This document shows, one piece after another, positions 11,243 to 23,742 of a stretch of 64,000 nt of DNA. Positions within the stretch are counted from its first letter, which is position 1, and each line of letters begins with the position of its first letter. The notes below the pieces were generated by a model that saw nothing but the letters and a program-made list of their open reading frames with translations, was not told the DNA's origin and did not search any database. Source of the stretch: Pelodera strongyloides (lineage: Eukaryota > Nematoda > Chromadorea > Rhabditida > Rhabditidae); assembly GCA_036852015.1 (NCBI GenBank), contig JAANDG010000498.1, positions 1-64,000 of the forward strand, written 5' to 3'. Position numbers and translations under genes: made by a program.

Positions 11243-14200
11243 ATGCACTTGTTTCGGACAAGTATTTTATTTCTATTATTCTGTCAAACGCCAGCTTTAG
11301 TTGAACTTGGTAAAGTACATGTGCTAGGAGTTGAACATGAAACAACGGATCATTTTGAAACGATAAACCAGTGGGACCAATTGATATACCCCATTGGTTA
11401 GTATATAAAGTAAATTTAAGGCGTTAATAAGTCACATAATTGACATAATTTTGTATACTGCTCAAAGACACAAAAACTATTTGAACTCGTACATAAATTT
11501 ATCTTTGAGTTGCTAAAACTGCAAGGAAAGTCTGAAGAATTGCAGTAATTGTAAGCCAGTGCGCTCTCTACTACAACTGATAGACCATTTGATCGTCTTG
11601 AACTGTATAACTTAAAGGGATCGGCTCACCTCAAATCGTGTCTGTTTTTTCTGTTTCTTTATTTTCTATAAGGGATAATAAAAATTTGGAATTCAAAAGT
11701 AGTGTTATATTTCAATACTCACGAAGATATTAGGTGATAAAGTGGTGGATCGATCGGCCCGAAACGAAAAAGTGTTAATTGTCCCATACAAACAAGGCAG
11801 GACAATTACACTTTTTCATTTCGGGCCGATCGATCCACCACTTTATCACCTAATATCTTCGTGAGTATTGAAATAGAACACTACTTTTTGTATTCCAAAT
11901 TTTTATTATCCCTTATAGAAAATAAAGAAACAAAAAAAAACAGGCACAATTTAAGGTGAGCCGATCCCTTTAACTTCTCTTTCAATTTTCAACACATCTT
12001 CTTATGTAAGGAAGATTTGAAATTGTGTTTAAAATTTTGGCTGTTCGAGACGGACAGATGGTCTGGCATATTGTAAGTGAGGACTATCTTTGGACGGAAT
12101 TTTATTAATTTTCAGATTTTCGATGCTCCCGGTACGCATACAAAATGTTTATATTCACGAACGATGAGTATTATCGTAAAATGAAATACGTCGAAATTGC
12201 TGAAGACCAAATGCCTAAGGGAAGCTGTTATGCATTCACCGATCCGTTTATATTTTACCCGCCTTTTACGGCGCTCGACCCTATGATGGTTAGTCGAGCT
12301 ACTTCTGATGATAAGAACAGATCCACAGGCTACTTTATTCTACTTTTCCGCCTATGCGGCTTATTCGCCCGGCGTTTCGTCAAAAGGGAACGCAGTTTCT
12401 TTTCATCGTTTTCCGATAAGTAATGCAGTTTAGGGCGCGTTCGGGATTGATTTTCCGAAAGGAAACTCGGCCAAATCCTCGTTCCACTGATGAAAATTGG
12501 ATTGCGCGCGGCGAGCTCCTGGCGCGGAACTTCCGCGCTGCGATGGAAAGGCGAGGCCTTGGCGCAGACTGGGCGAAATTGGGAAAAATGACCAAATACT
12601 GCCCAAACCTAAGAAAAAAGGTGCGCGGGGACCTCGCCCTACCTGCGCCAGATTGGCGCCAGAGGTCACACGGAAATATATTTGTTATTCGGTCAAGTAC
12701 GCAGCGAAATTGGACTTGTGCACCGCTGGCTTTTTTGCTCCCATCTCTGTTTTGTTTTTATTTTACTTGTTTAATGCGTTATTGTTTACATTATGTTTTA
12801 TGTAAATTAATTGTGCGTAACCTCTACAGAAACAGGATCGTAAGATGTCAGCAACTTATAATATCAGTTCTGAATGTATTTTTTGTGCAATTTTTTAGGA
12901 TGTTTTTCATCATTGGTTCTTGGAATTGCGCCTTCCTTTCTGCTTCTTTATAAACACTGGCTTTCCTACCGTAGTTTACTGTTTTTGCTAAATGCACTTT
13001 TGCATGCGAAAATCCACTTGCAGATTTTTTAGGCGGGGCTGTCTCCACACAAACGTTAATTTGGATACAGTACTCCCGACACTATTTGTTGCAACTTTCG
13101 CGCTCGGACCTTAATTTTTGAATACATCTTTGAGCCAGCTGATTATTTTTTCTGAAATATTCTCCGGCAAGTGAGTGATAGTAGAACTGTGCAAATGAAC
13201 AATGTCTCTCATAAAGTCTCGTGGAAAATAACTTGTGAATTTCTAAATTTATTCTACATTATCAAGAAGTAGAATTGCCTATGAATAATACAACAAATTA
13301 ATTACCCTCAAATAAGTTCTGAATGAATGAATGATGTTCTTCAACGCAAAGACAACAACGTCTTTGTAGTTCAGTGGTTTTGGGCAGACAATGCTCTCTC
13401 AGAAGGTCAATAAATATAAGCGAAACTGATTGGTAAGGGCTGCACTTCGCAAAGAAGATCTGCAGTATATATGGTTAATGTGTAACTGCTGAATAACATA
13501 CATACAGCAATCACCCGAGTGGTTCGTGCGTGTTGTTATCAACCAGCTTATACCCCCCATCAACTTAAGGAACAAAATAACAACTTTTCTATCAAGTTGG
13601 CCAACCTACACAGCTTATTTTTTGCCAGTAAAATCTCAGCACGTTTCTTCATGCTGCCAAAATCTAAATCGTTCTGCATGCGACCTGACAAAGCCCTAAA
13701 TATGTGATTCATTCGCTCTGGTAATGCCAGCTAAATTATCCGTCCACCAAGAAAATTATTAGTGTTGAAAGCAGGAAACACATTTATTTCCTTCCGTATA
13801 AGTTCCAGCTGACTTGTTTAAAAATTAGGTCATCGATGCCAAAAACTTATAAATGTTTATTCAAAACCATTCACATAAATTCTCTGCCCAGTTTTTGTAC
13901 ATATATTCATATTGCACCACCCCAGTTGAAAAATAATCAGCTGGCTCAAAGATGTATTCAAAAATTAAAGTCCAAGCGCGAAAGTTGCTCCAAATAGTGT
14001 CGGGAGTACTGTATCCAAATTAACGTTTGTGTGTAAACAGCCCCGCCTGATTTTTTTCCGAAAAACCCGTATGTACACTCCTAACTTACTTTCCCAGAGT
14101 CCCTTTTTATATTATTTCGCTATTTCGCGTATTTTATGTAATGCCCCGCTGGCTGACCTCATTTCCTTTGACTTTCAGTAACTTGGCTACTTCTACCCAA

Positions 14201-17200
14201 TGGACGAAACTGTGATATGGTATGTTTTTACATATTTGGATTAACAGTTTGTTTTCGTTATTTTAGCGTTTTGTTGTCCTGATTTACTGAACCAATATAC
14301 TTTAAAGGCGCAGACCCATCTTGTTCTGTTCCATGATTCTCAACAAAAAACTAGGAAATCTTTTTATCGTGGAGCCTTGGTGTCCTCTTATTTGCTACAT
14401 CCGTTTGGTGTCCCTCCATTTGTGTTGTTAAGGTAAACTTTAGTGTACATCTGTCGGGTGTCGATTTTTTTTACTGCGGCTGCATGCCAAACTGTCTCTG
14501 CATTTTCCCTTGGATTATCATTTGTATATCTACGTATCAGGGCATAAAGCTCGTCGGGAAAAACTCAAAACCACCATCCAAATTTATGCACTGTTTCCGA
14601 TACTTGTACCTCTTTATGATACGTTTGTGGTTTTCACCATACCTAATATTCTAATCCCGACGGTGGTATGGCTACAAGCTCAAGACCACCGTCTAAATTT
14701 ATGCAATATGCTAATTTGCTAATTCGGATGGTGGTTTCGTCGGGCAGAGCGTCAACGAGTTTATGCCATGCTACGTATACGCTTATTGTATATTTACCTT
14801 TTTGCTTTACCTAGTCTTGACATGTTTGAAACGACCAATAATCATTAAATTTAGCTTTTTGGTACTACTGAAACGATGAATCGTTATGTTCGAGGACCGC
14901 GGCTTGGACTGTTGAAAAACATCTTAACCACCGCCGTGTAATGGTAAGTAACTTTATAACGTCTTAACCTTTGTTTTCAGTTATGAAGTAGGGGGATTCT
15001 TTGTCAGCGTATTTTCGATCGTTTCTTGTTTCGTATGTGCTTGCTATCAAAGTTTTAGTTGGTTTGTTTGAAAACTACGCTTGGATGTTAATTCTAAGGT
15101 TTAATGTAACTACTCTGGCTGTGAAGCAATTACGAAAGACGTTATTATCTGCATACCGCTCATTCGAATATTTTATGTTTTCCGATTTTTAACGGAAGGA
15201 GATGCCACTTTGGGGTGGTATATTATCACAGTTGTTCTAATTTACGCTATTGTAAAAGTTTCAGATCAGAGCCTAACTCCCGAACTGCGCCTGGCCTGGC
15301 AGTGAAGATTAAATTCAGGAAGCAGTCGTTTGGGAACAGACAGGAGGAATGAAGCTACAGTTCTTTTAATGGGAAAGGAAATAACTACAGGTTTGTATTT
15401 CTTGTATACTTATTTCAAGCTATTATGCAACGTGTAATTTTCTTACATTTTATCGTATAAGCAGCGTTTATCTGACTGGATTCTTCGCTGCGTCCTTCGG
15501 CCAATCGGCCTATTTAAAAAATTACCTTGTTCCCCATTAAAGAACGTGTGACTGTCCCATATAAGTTCTCTTTCACCGATGGCGTATCACGCAACGTTCA
15601 CACTCCTTAGGCACTCCTTAGGTAGAATGGAGAGACTGGTAGGTGTGATGTACCTGACTGTATTCTTCGCTGCGTCCTTCAGACAATCGGCCAATCGGCG
15701 TATCTTATTATATAAAAGAGTAACTGTAGCCTAATTTGCATACGGATGTGCGTTACGGAAATGCAAATTTCGCGTTCGGGTATAAAAGAGCTTCGCAGCT
15801 CAATATCGAAGTATGCGTGTGCAATTGTTTCCTATTATGAGAATTTCTTATGATACGTTTGAAGCTTTGTATATAAGTATGCCCATGCTAAACCAATCAT
15901 ATTTCCATGTAAGTCGCCTCAGGCGGCGTGAGCCGACTGGTTTAAAATAATTACCTAGTCTCGCAATCCCAATTAAAAAAAACTGAATTTCTCTGCACTG
16001 GACAATTAGCGTAGCGCGTAATTTATAATTTCTGTTGATTTTGATTTGATTGTCCCTGCTAACAAACTTTATTGGTAGCTCCTGGCTCCATAGCTTTGCT
16101 TCTGTTTTGTTTTACTATTATTAGTATTAAGTTTCAGGTCAGGTAGGAAAGAAGGGTTTGTCTTTCGGTTTATCTGAATACAAAGTGGTGTGTTTAAACA
16201 TAGTCGGAGTGTAACTTCGTGTACATTTTTCTTATAGGAAGTGGGCTAAAACGTATTACATTAAGTCACACTTCTTATAGATTTCGATAGGCATTTAGCA
16301 TATCACTATTAACCCTAACCATTGTTATAAGAAGTGAGTCTAATGCCAAAGACATACTGGGCTTGTTCCTGGTTTCCAGTTAGTGAGCTCGTATATTTTC
16401 CAGTGAGATTTCTTAGTTAATTTTTTATATTTAGCTAGATCGGTGTACTCGGAAGGGGAACGCTGTGATTGCCACTTGTTCATACCAAGGAATGATGAGA
16501 CTTGCGAGAACTATTGCTTCAATGCTTCAAGGTGTTTACAGAAAATGGCAACAGGTTAGTATTTCAACAATTTAAACTTACTTTTTTAATTTTAGTTTTA
16601 TGCGATAATTTCAATTTCCATGAATTGCACTGTAGGTATAGAAGGTAACCTATGTTTAACTAAGACAAAGACAGGTACGAGCTCATTCAGCTCATAGACA
16701 TATCCGCGTTCCTTTTAGGGAATGTAACGTCTGCATTCATTTATTTTATTCTGTTTCTCATTTGTTGGTATCTTATCAATATCTTCTATTTATGTAGTAT
16801 GTGTGTTCATTTTTATGACCTTTTTCCTGTTCCAGGTATCTTCGTCAAACGAACTCAGCCCGTGCAGAGCTTACTAAATAGAAAATGACAACGATTGACC
16901 ATTGACCTGACTGAATGCTGAACAATGGATAAGCGGCGGAGAAAGTGTAAATTGTAAATTCTTAAAATTTATGTCAGTATTACATTGTACATATTCAGTT
17001 AGTCTAGAGTCTATATTTTGCAAACCATCAGTGGAGGAGTAGACCAAAGGAACTCCACAAAAGAATATTCTAGAACTATGAAGCTTGTAGTACAAATGTT
17101 TTATTTTACTTCTTTCAATATCCGTTTATTACTGTGCTAAATGCAGGTTTACTACCACTGTGAGCGCATTTAGACTAGGCATATGCTGTAGGTGCTGTAG

Positions 17201-20200
17201 GATCCTTCATTCATACTTGTATTACATTTTGTTCAGAGGATTCTTGTAGTTATAAATGGCACATGACCGTAGATGGTCACGTTCCGGAGGATACCTGTCC
17301 CTAAGGTTTTTTTTAGCTTTGCTGTAAGAATAACATATACTTAAGCGAAATTCGTGAACATTTTGGCATACTATTGAGTTGCTTTATATGTTCGAACCTT
17401 TTCATCCCTGTTTGCCCCGTTTTTCTTATTATGTTTCTCGTTTTGTGCACCTGAAATAAACACTTATTGTACTTATGTTGTATTATTTATGAATAAGTGT
17501 GTAATGTGTGTTATTTTTGTGTATTATTGCTGTATATTATTTGCCGAACCTGCAGTGAATATTCCACGCCCGCTTTTCCTATTCTGGCGCAGACTGGGCG
17601 CAATCGCGGCGCAGTCTGGGCGCTGATCTGGCGCAGACTGCGCGCGGAAATGGGTGCGCTGCGTGCCTGTGGCGCACCGCCTTTTTCTGCGCCGCGCACC
17701 CGCCACATCTGCGCGGCGCGCCGTCAAAGTTTAGCGTTGTCGGGATGGACTTTTTGGAAACGTTCCAATGTTTGGAGAAAACAAAAAATACAGTATGAAT
17801 TAGCTTGCGAAAAACGTTTCCCGCGCATATTTTTCAAATTTTCCATGCTAATTCATACTGTATTTTTTGTTTTCTCCAAGCATTGGAACGTTTCCAAAAA
17901 GTCCATCCCGAACGAGGATTTGGCCGAGTTTCCTTTCGGAAAATCAATCCCGAACGCGCCCTTATTTCAGCCATTTTTCATCCATACTCTACACAAAGGC
18001 CTTGCTGTTTTTGCGACGAGTGACCTGTTCTATGACCTGTCCGATACGACACATCGCAGGAAATACTATTGTCAGGATATTCGACTGGTTAGTTTGTTTC
18101 AATAAAACTCGATATCAAGTAATTCGACATGATATATGATAGTTCGGATGACCACCTCGTCGTTTTTGATGGTGTAATAATGATCGCAATGGAGCAAATT
18201 GTTTGTATGTCTACATAAAACATAGAATGCGTGATTTTTTTGTTTATATCGCTAAAGGGACGCAGTCGCTACAAATTCAAACCCTTTTTATTGGATTTTT
18301 ATTGAAGATAGGAAGATATATAGAACAATGTCCAGCCAGTAAAAAAGCCACAGAAAAGCGAACTCAGTGAGAGAAATCAATACGAAAATGGGTTTTGGTA
18401 AATTACCGTCGCTTAAACATATAGGCAATTGCGAGGAGTACATGGAGAATAAACAACATGCAGTGTTACACCTAGCGGATGGTTTATCAGTGCGGGGATT
18501 TCTTATCAACCGCTACACGGACAATTGCACATTACTGTAGATTAGTAAAACTCATACCCAGTGATTTCTCTAGAGTTCATTTTGCTGTAAGTTGGTACTG
18601 GTACAGGGCATAAAACTCGTCGGGAAAAGCTCAAAACCACCATCCAAATATATGCAGTGTTTCCGAAACTTGTATCTCTTTATGATACGTTTCTGATTTT
18701 CGACATACCTAGTATGCTAATCCCGACGGTGGTATGGCTAAATGCTCAAGACCACCGTCTAAATTTATTCAATATGCTAATTCGGATGGTGGTTTCGTCG
18801 GTCAGAGCGTCAACGAGTTTATGTCATGTACTGGTACCGTATTTTTCTTCACATTTTAGTATATTTCATGAAAAGCGAATAGAAACGACGAGTTTGAAGT
18901 GACTGCGACCCTTTAAAGGGACGGGCTCATCAAAATAAACCCATATTTTGCATGTTTTTATAATTTGTATGAAGGGGGTTTATTATAATATATGTACACT
19001 AAATTTCGGCTAGACTTTATCCCGCTGAAATTTTTCGGTGTCGATAAACGTATAAGTGTACCGTAGAAGACACACAATTGCACCCTTATTTTCTTGTCGC
19101 GTGTCAAGGGGGAATATGGCTATATAGACCGATAGTCTCCCGGGTCCCAATCAGAGCGAGGTATCCTCGGGAGACACGGTAAGGAAATAAGGGTGCAATT
19201 GTGTGTCTTCTACGGTATACTTATGCGTTTATCGACACCGAAAAATTTCAGCGGGATAAAGTCTAGCCGAAATTTAGTGTACATATATTATAATAAACCC
19301 CTTCATACAAATTATAAAAACATGCAAAATATGGGTTTATTTTGATGGGCCCGTCCCTTTAAAGGGACAGGCCCACACGAGAAAAAAGGTTTCCTCAAGT
19401 TACTTGCATAGAATTTCCGGAATTACAGAAATATTACTCTGAAAACCGCTTCACATCTAGAACTCGCAGAGTGTTTCCCCGGCAAACGGTTCGGTCAGGT
19501 ACCGTAGTCAGCGACGTCAAAATACGTATTTACTGTTTTAGAACCGTCCATTTGCATTCTTTATCTACCTAATAATGGTTTAACGAATGAAGATACTCCC
19601 TTCGATTATAACAGGGCGTTTAAAATACGGTGCACACAAATTGATGCAGACTGCGGTGCCTGGAAGAGCAGTTTGCCGGGGAACTGCTCTGTGAGTTCTA
19701 GGTGTAAAAAAATGTGGTTTTCGCAGTAATATTTCTAAAATTCCAGACATTCTGTGCAAGTAAATTGAGGAAACGTTTTTCCCCCTTTAAAGTTACAGGC
19801 TCATCAAAGTAAACGTATGTTTACGACTTCTTAATTTTTTATTATGAGTATTTATTACAACATGCAGGAATTGAGTTGTCCGCGATGCGTTTCAAACACC
19901 GGCCGGTATTTCGCTTTCAATTGTGATATGCTGTCACTGCAGGGTACTCAACCTAGGCCGCAATCCGGTCAATTGCTTTCATTTATAATGTATTGTTATC
20001 CAGTAACTCCCATTCTCAGTGAGATCTCCCTGAGTTCGTTTTTTTTTTTAACTTTATATTGGTACCATATTTTAATTCCCACCTTCCTATGTTGATGAAA
20101 ATCAAACAAAAATGACAAATTTATCGTGACTGCGTTCCTTTAACATTGCGAAAAATAATTCTGCGAGTTCTAGGTGTAAAGGAATGCGGTTTTCACAATA

Positions 20201-21521
20201 ATATTTCTGAAATTCCGGGCATGCCGGGGCATCATGCGAACGTGAATTGAGGAAACTTTTTTCTCATGGACCTGCCTTTCCTTGTATAAACGGCAGCTTC
20301 GTGTTTAGGTAGGTGCGGCCTTTGCTGAGTATTTTGAGCGTTTTCACAGCGACGGTGAAACGTGTTGGGTAAGTCAACATTTTTGCTCTCGTAATATTTT
20401 ATGGTTGTACAAACACACACATATATATGTCGTGGCGGACCATCCATCCGCCCTTTCGCGGTTATTCTGAGGCGGTGAGCGTCATGTTTATGCGTACCGT
20501 TCATTCAGAAACTAAAGGAGATCGTTGAGGAATGCTATACTTACCGACATATGCGGAAACTTTGGGTGCAAGGGGTGTACGAAAAGCTTTGCCTTGACGA
20601 AGATGGTTGTTACAATGTTATGGATTTTTATGGGGACGATGTCCCGTATTGTGTCAAGCACATTGCAACTGAACAGCTTAAGGTTTGTTTCTTAAGTGTT
20701 ATAAAGAAATACATTGACAACTTAGAAACTATCACCCGGCGAGGGAATCACAGGCGATCCCTCCTGGCCCTAGCCCAAAGACGTCGAGCAATTTATTATC
20801 TCGAACTCGTCGCCTGTGCTCCGGACCTCTGCGGAACATGTCATAAGCAAACCTTGAATTTGAACTTGTTTGAATGAAAGTGCACGTCCTTGAAGCGAAA
20901 AAAATCTTAAAATTTTTAAATTTTAAGTGATTGCAATATATCACTAATAAAAGACCGTGGATGAAAACAGGAGCATAACATACACCTTTCAGAACGCATC
21001 TTTCGGAACATGGCACCATAGTGTCATAAACTATTGCGAGCTGACAGACCTAATTCCGCAAGCAAAACACGCAAGCTATGACCGGTTACTTGTAAGAGAG
21101 TCCGGAAGAATGGAAGAACACATGAAGTTAATGTGCGAATACTTTCGGTAAGTACAGGCGCACTCTAGGTGTAACCTTGGCTCAGAGTGTAATATGTAGC
21201 TAGCTGTAGCTTAGGGTACTAGCGAAAAGAACACGTAGCCGGTTGAGATATTGAAGCTTTTAGTGAGAGTGTATGTGCGACATATTGGATGGCTTCAGCT
21301 TTCGGCTCAGCTTCCGGCGCTTAGTTTCTTCAAAAAGACAGCGGAAAGTTGTAGAAAACAAGCTGAAAAGCGCCTGCTAGTAACCTCAACCACATAGATT
21401 CCATCTTCTGTATGAAGAAGGAAAAGAAGGAGAAAAAAGTGAAACAAAGTCCGGAAAAGATGATCGATCCACGTGTGCGATATTATATTGGAATCTACTT
21501 TATATCGCAGTAATAATGTAA
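11243..21521 (+). CDS. Secreted ten-cysteine protein, unrecognised family (gene 1 of a duplicated pair)
   Basis: Six exons join in phase: 11243-11396, 12116-12288, 20309-20368, 20509-20682, 20993-21147, 21398-21521 (840 bases, 279 residues). The start was chosen because it gives a signal peptide (MHLFRTSILFLLFCQTPA). The mature part has ten cysteines, several in W/Y/F-rich contexts (GSCYAF, GETCW, DDVPYCVK, INYCEL), one N-glycosylation site at the start of exon 5 (NAS), and a hydrophobic C-terminal end (CAILYWNLLYIAVIM) that could be a GPI-anchor signal or a tail anchor. Reality of the exons is supported by the paralogue at 23.6-28.7 kb: its exons match this gene in sequence and, for exons 4-6, in exact length (174, 155, 124 bases). 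Intron 2 is about 8 kb and full of inverted-repeat elements. I do not recognise the family. A secreted or surface cysteine-rich role is inference. Confidence 0.8.
11612..11973. mobile_element. Palindromic MITE, same family as 9680-10040 (copy 2)
   Basis: Ends TTAAAGGGATCGGCTCACC and complement. The arms share GATATTAGGTGATAAAGTGG with copy 1. It sits in intron 1 of the ten-cysteine gene. Confidence 0.9.
12430..12670. repeat. GC-rich dispersed repeat, inverted relative to 17560-17965
   Basis: GGGCGCGTTCGGGATTGATT and TTTCCGAAAGGAAACTCGGC reappear inverted at 17913-17963. The inner GGCGCAGACTGGGCG motif reappears at 17585-17640. ORFs in both strands here are by-products of the high GC content. 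Confidence 0.7.
13023..14057. mobile_element. Non-autonomous TIR element about 1.03 kb
   Basis: Terminal inverted repeats of about 130 bases. The left arm starts near TTTTTTAGGCGGGGCTGT and contains ACGTTAATTTGGATACAGTA. The right arm is the complement, ending AGCCCCGCCTGATTTTTT. The interior has no sizeable ORF. Confidence 0.85.
14515..14765. repeat. Dispersed repeat, copy 1 (direct pair with 18595-18855)
   Basis: Shares GGGCATAAAGCTCGTCGGGA, AACCACCATCCAAAT and CCCGACGGTGGTATGGCT with the second copy about 4.1 kb away. The internal halves are partly self-complementary (ACCACC versus GGTGGT blocks). Confidence 0.8.
15369..16888 (+). CDS. Possible nested small cysteine-rich gene
   Basis: Three segments join in phase: an ATG at 15369 in an exon ending at 15390, then 16435-16554 and 16836-16888 (TGA). 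The middle exon encodes a compact five-cysteine block (RCDCHLFIPRNDETC then ENYCFNASRC) of the kind seen in small secreted knotted peptides, but this start gives no signal peptide. Earlier donors at about 14223 and 14942 suggest further 5' exons. AATAAA occurs near 17456. The whole unit lies inside the 8-kb intron of the ten-cysteine gene, on the same strand. It could instead be spurious splice-site coincidence. Confidence 0.3.
15715..15955. repeat. Dispersed repeat, copy 1 (inverted pair with 28345-28585)
   Basis: Contains TGTGCGTTACGGAAATGCAA and ends GGCGGCGTGAGCCGACTGG. The reverse complement of the whole block, including CCAGTCGGCTCACGCCGCC, is found at 28345-28585. A partial copy of the end lies near 25365. 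Confidence 0.75.
17560..17965. repeat. GC-rich repeat with a nested perfect hairpin
   Basis: The GC-rich part at 17580-17730 resembles 12545-12660. At 17741-17913, GGGATGGACTTTTTGGAAAC pairs with its complement across about 170 bases. The end at 17913-17963 is the inverse of 12432-12484. ORFs across it are not credible. Confidence 0.7.
18595..18855. repeat. Dispersed repeat, copy 2 of 14515-14765
   Basis: Direct copy of the repeat at 14515-14765 with scattered mismatches. It contains CATAAAACTCGTCGGGAAAA and CCCGACGGTGGTATGGCT. Confidence 0.8.
18911..19370. mobile_element. Palindromic MITE, TTTAAAGGGACGGGC ends
   Basis: Arms of about 215 bases contain ATTTCGGCTAGACTTTATCC and TTTCGGTGTCGATAAACG, and the ends read TTTAAAGGGACGGGCTCATC. 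A half copy lies at about 21560-21735. It has no ORF. Confidence 0.9.
19361..19794. mobile_element. Second palindromic MITE abutting the previous one
   Basis: Begins AAAGGGACAGGCCCACACGA and ends with the approximate complement. The arms contain TAGAATTTCCGGAATTACAG and its inverse. It shares the TTTAAAGGG terminus with its neighbour, so the two may have inserted next to each other at a TTAA. Diverged half copies lie near 7600-7720 and 20155-20275. Confidence 0.8.
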
Positions 21522-21539
21522 GTTCACTGTATAATACAA

Positions 21540-21735
21540 AAATCGGCTATTTGGATCATAGGTCACAGGAAATAAGGGTGCAATTGTTCTCGCCTACCCT
21601 ATATTTGTCCGAATATCGAACCCGAAAGATTTCAGCGGGATAAAGTCTAGCCGAAATCTAGTGTATAATATCCCCCTCTATACAAATTATAAAATCATGC
21701 TAAATATATGTTTGTTTTGTGAGCCCTTCCCTTTA
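21540..21735. mobile_element. Solo half of the 18911-19370 palindromic family
   Basis: GGAAATAAGGGTGCAATTGT and GGGATAAAGTCTAGCCGAAA match one arm of the 18911-19370 element. The copy ends CCTTCCCTTTAA. The other arm is absent. Confidence 0.7.
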
Positions 21736-21765
21736 AATGGGCAAGCTCTTATTCACCGAGTTAAT

Positions 21766-22046
21766 TATAGTAGGATGCAATATTTTTCCAATTTTCAGGC
21801 GCATTATTCACGCAGTAGTCAGCAATTTACCATAGCCACCCATAACCAGGAATCTATCGCAATTGTCACGCCCATTCCCGTTCATTGGCCACTGTGCTAT
21901 ATTGGGCGTGGCAATTGCGTTGTTGGCCAATGAGCGCGAATGGGCGTGACTATTGCGATAAATTCCTAGGTATGGCAGCCTATGGTAAATTATTCGTTAC
22001 TGTGTGAATATTGCGCCTGAAAATTGGAAAATACAGCATTCTAATA
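21766..22046. mobile_element. Palindromic MITE, third family
   Basis: The left arm contains TTTTCCAATTTTCAGGCGCA and TATCGCAATTGTCACGCCCA. The right arm is the inverse, with GGGCGTGACTATTGCGATAA. It is non-coding. Confidence 0.8.
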
Positions 22047-22394
22047 TATTTTAAGTGATGTCCTATGATGTCAAGTCAAGTTTCGTTATTTTCTGCTAAG
22101 GGTATTCAGTCAATTCTATTAAGGGTATTCAGGGTTCGGATCAGTTCAACCAGTCTGATTGTTCTTTTTCTTTTTAGAGCCAGACATTTGTGGTAGAAAT
22201 CTATTTGAGGACCATGTGAAGGACGTCTACATAATAACGAATAATAATAATTACATAATTTATTTAAATAAGAGCCTTGTTATAATAATAAACATGTTTA
22301 CAATAAAATGATTTTGTTTGTACGTACACTTCCCCGTTGTCTCCGAGTGGATCACACATGTTCTCAACATCAGCGCGGACTTCGATCTCTTGTT

Positions 22395-22690
22395 AGTCAA
22401 TTTGCGTGGTCCGACAACACTTGTTGTTCAACTCGTGTGGTCCGATTTCAACTTGGGTGGTCCGACGACGCTGTTGTTCAACTTGTGTGGTCCAATTTCA
22501 AATTGGGTGGTCCGACAACGCTGTTGTTCAACTCGCGTGGTCCGACTACACTGTTGTGCATCTTGGGCGGTCCGCCAACACTGTTGTTCAACTTGGGTGG
22601 TCCGACAACACTGTTGTTCAACTTGTGTGGTCCGATTTCAACTTGGGTGGTCCGACAACACTGTTGTTCAACTCGCGTGGTGAAGCTCGC
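22395..22690. repeat. Minisatellite, about 30-base unit
   Basis: Roughly nine to ten units of GGTGGTCCGACAACACTGTT with the tail GTTCAACTTG. Long ORFs exist in several frames because of the periodicity. None has any other coding sign, so it is annotated as repeat only. Confidence 0.9.
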
Positions 22691-23224
22691 ATTCAACTTT
22701 TTAGCGTTGCCGCGTGCACGCTGTGAAGAAATAACGTTACCGGAAAAAATTTGGGGTGGAAATCCAAAAAGAGAAGTCGAACTATGTTAGCGTTTTCGCG
22801 CTAAAAAAGGATTTATCGTGAGCCTCCTCCTTTAATGGAAGGTAGGCACGATAAATTCGTCATTTTTATTTAATTTTCATATAGGAAGATGTGCAGAAAA
22901 ATATGGTACCAATATAAAGCTATAGAAAAACGAATTCAGGGAGAGAATTCACGGAGAATGGGAGTGACTGGATTAATGTGGTTTATTGGTAGACAATAAG
23001 TAAACTAAACACACAAGAGTATGCGTAGTAATAATGGAAAACTAATGTCAACCACGAAAGCACCCAGAAAGGGTTGAACGACAGAGAGAAGAGTGAGTGA
23101 GAAGTTGTCTGTTTTGTAGAAATTCCTTTTTTATATAGGATGACAACCGGCCGAAGGCCGTTTCTTCCAGTCGGAGAAGAGCCCGTAGGGCTCTTCGAAC
23201 GGCTGGTAATAAGATAATAGAGTA

Positions 23225-23315
23225 TTCTGTATTTAACTGCTGTTTCGCGAGGCCGAAACAGGACGAATCGGGCCCAAAAATCGTTCAGGGCGGCGTTCAC
23301 TTTCAACGCACTCTC
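23225..23315. mobile_element. Half copy of the 4384-4694 MITE family
   Basis: TTTCGCGAGGCCGAAACAGG and CGTTCAGGGCGGCGTTCACT resemble the arm sequence of the element at 4384-4694. Only one arm is present. Confidence 0.55.
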
Positions 23316-23345
23316 AATTATGCAGGCAAGTAGATAGATTTGAAT

Positions 23346-23365
23346 TGGAATGATGCTATATATTA

Positions 23366-23439
<74 letters not shown>

Positions 23440-23586
23440 GCCGTAATGATCGGATAATGGAGTATTGTCTTTTGATCAGTTGCGTACGCTACACAAGTTC
23501 CTTTTCTGTCACTAGTTATGTCAGGGTCCGTGTAGTTGACAACTCGTAGGAAGGTACACGAGTTGTCAACTACACAACTCGTGTAG

Positions 23587-23630
<44 letters not shown>

Positions 23631-23742
23631 AGCTACTTACTACACGGACCCTGACATAACTAGTGACAGAAAAGGAACTTGTGTAGCGTACGCAACTGAT
23701 CAAAAGACAATACTCCATTATCCGATCATTACGGCGTTTGAC
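23346..23742. repeat. (TA)n tracts flanking an exon-containing palindrome
   Basis: Two long (TA)n tracts, 23346-23435 and about 23588-23627. Between and beyond them, about 100 bases at 23438-23540 are repeated inverted at 23641-23740, with a smaller perfect hairpin in the middle (GTAGTTGACAACTCGT and its complement around 23533-23576). The right arm is exon 2 of the damaged paralogue. Confidence 0.9.

Noticed and set aside
22308..22790. Long overlapping ORFs (up to 160 codons) in three frames
   Set aside because: They arise from a minisatellite of about 30 bases, a multiple of three; the translated text is periodic and has no other coding sign.
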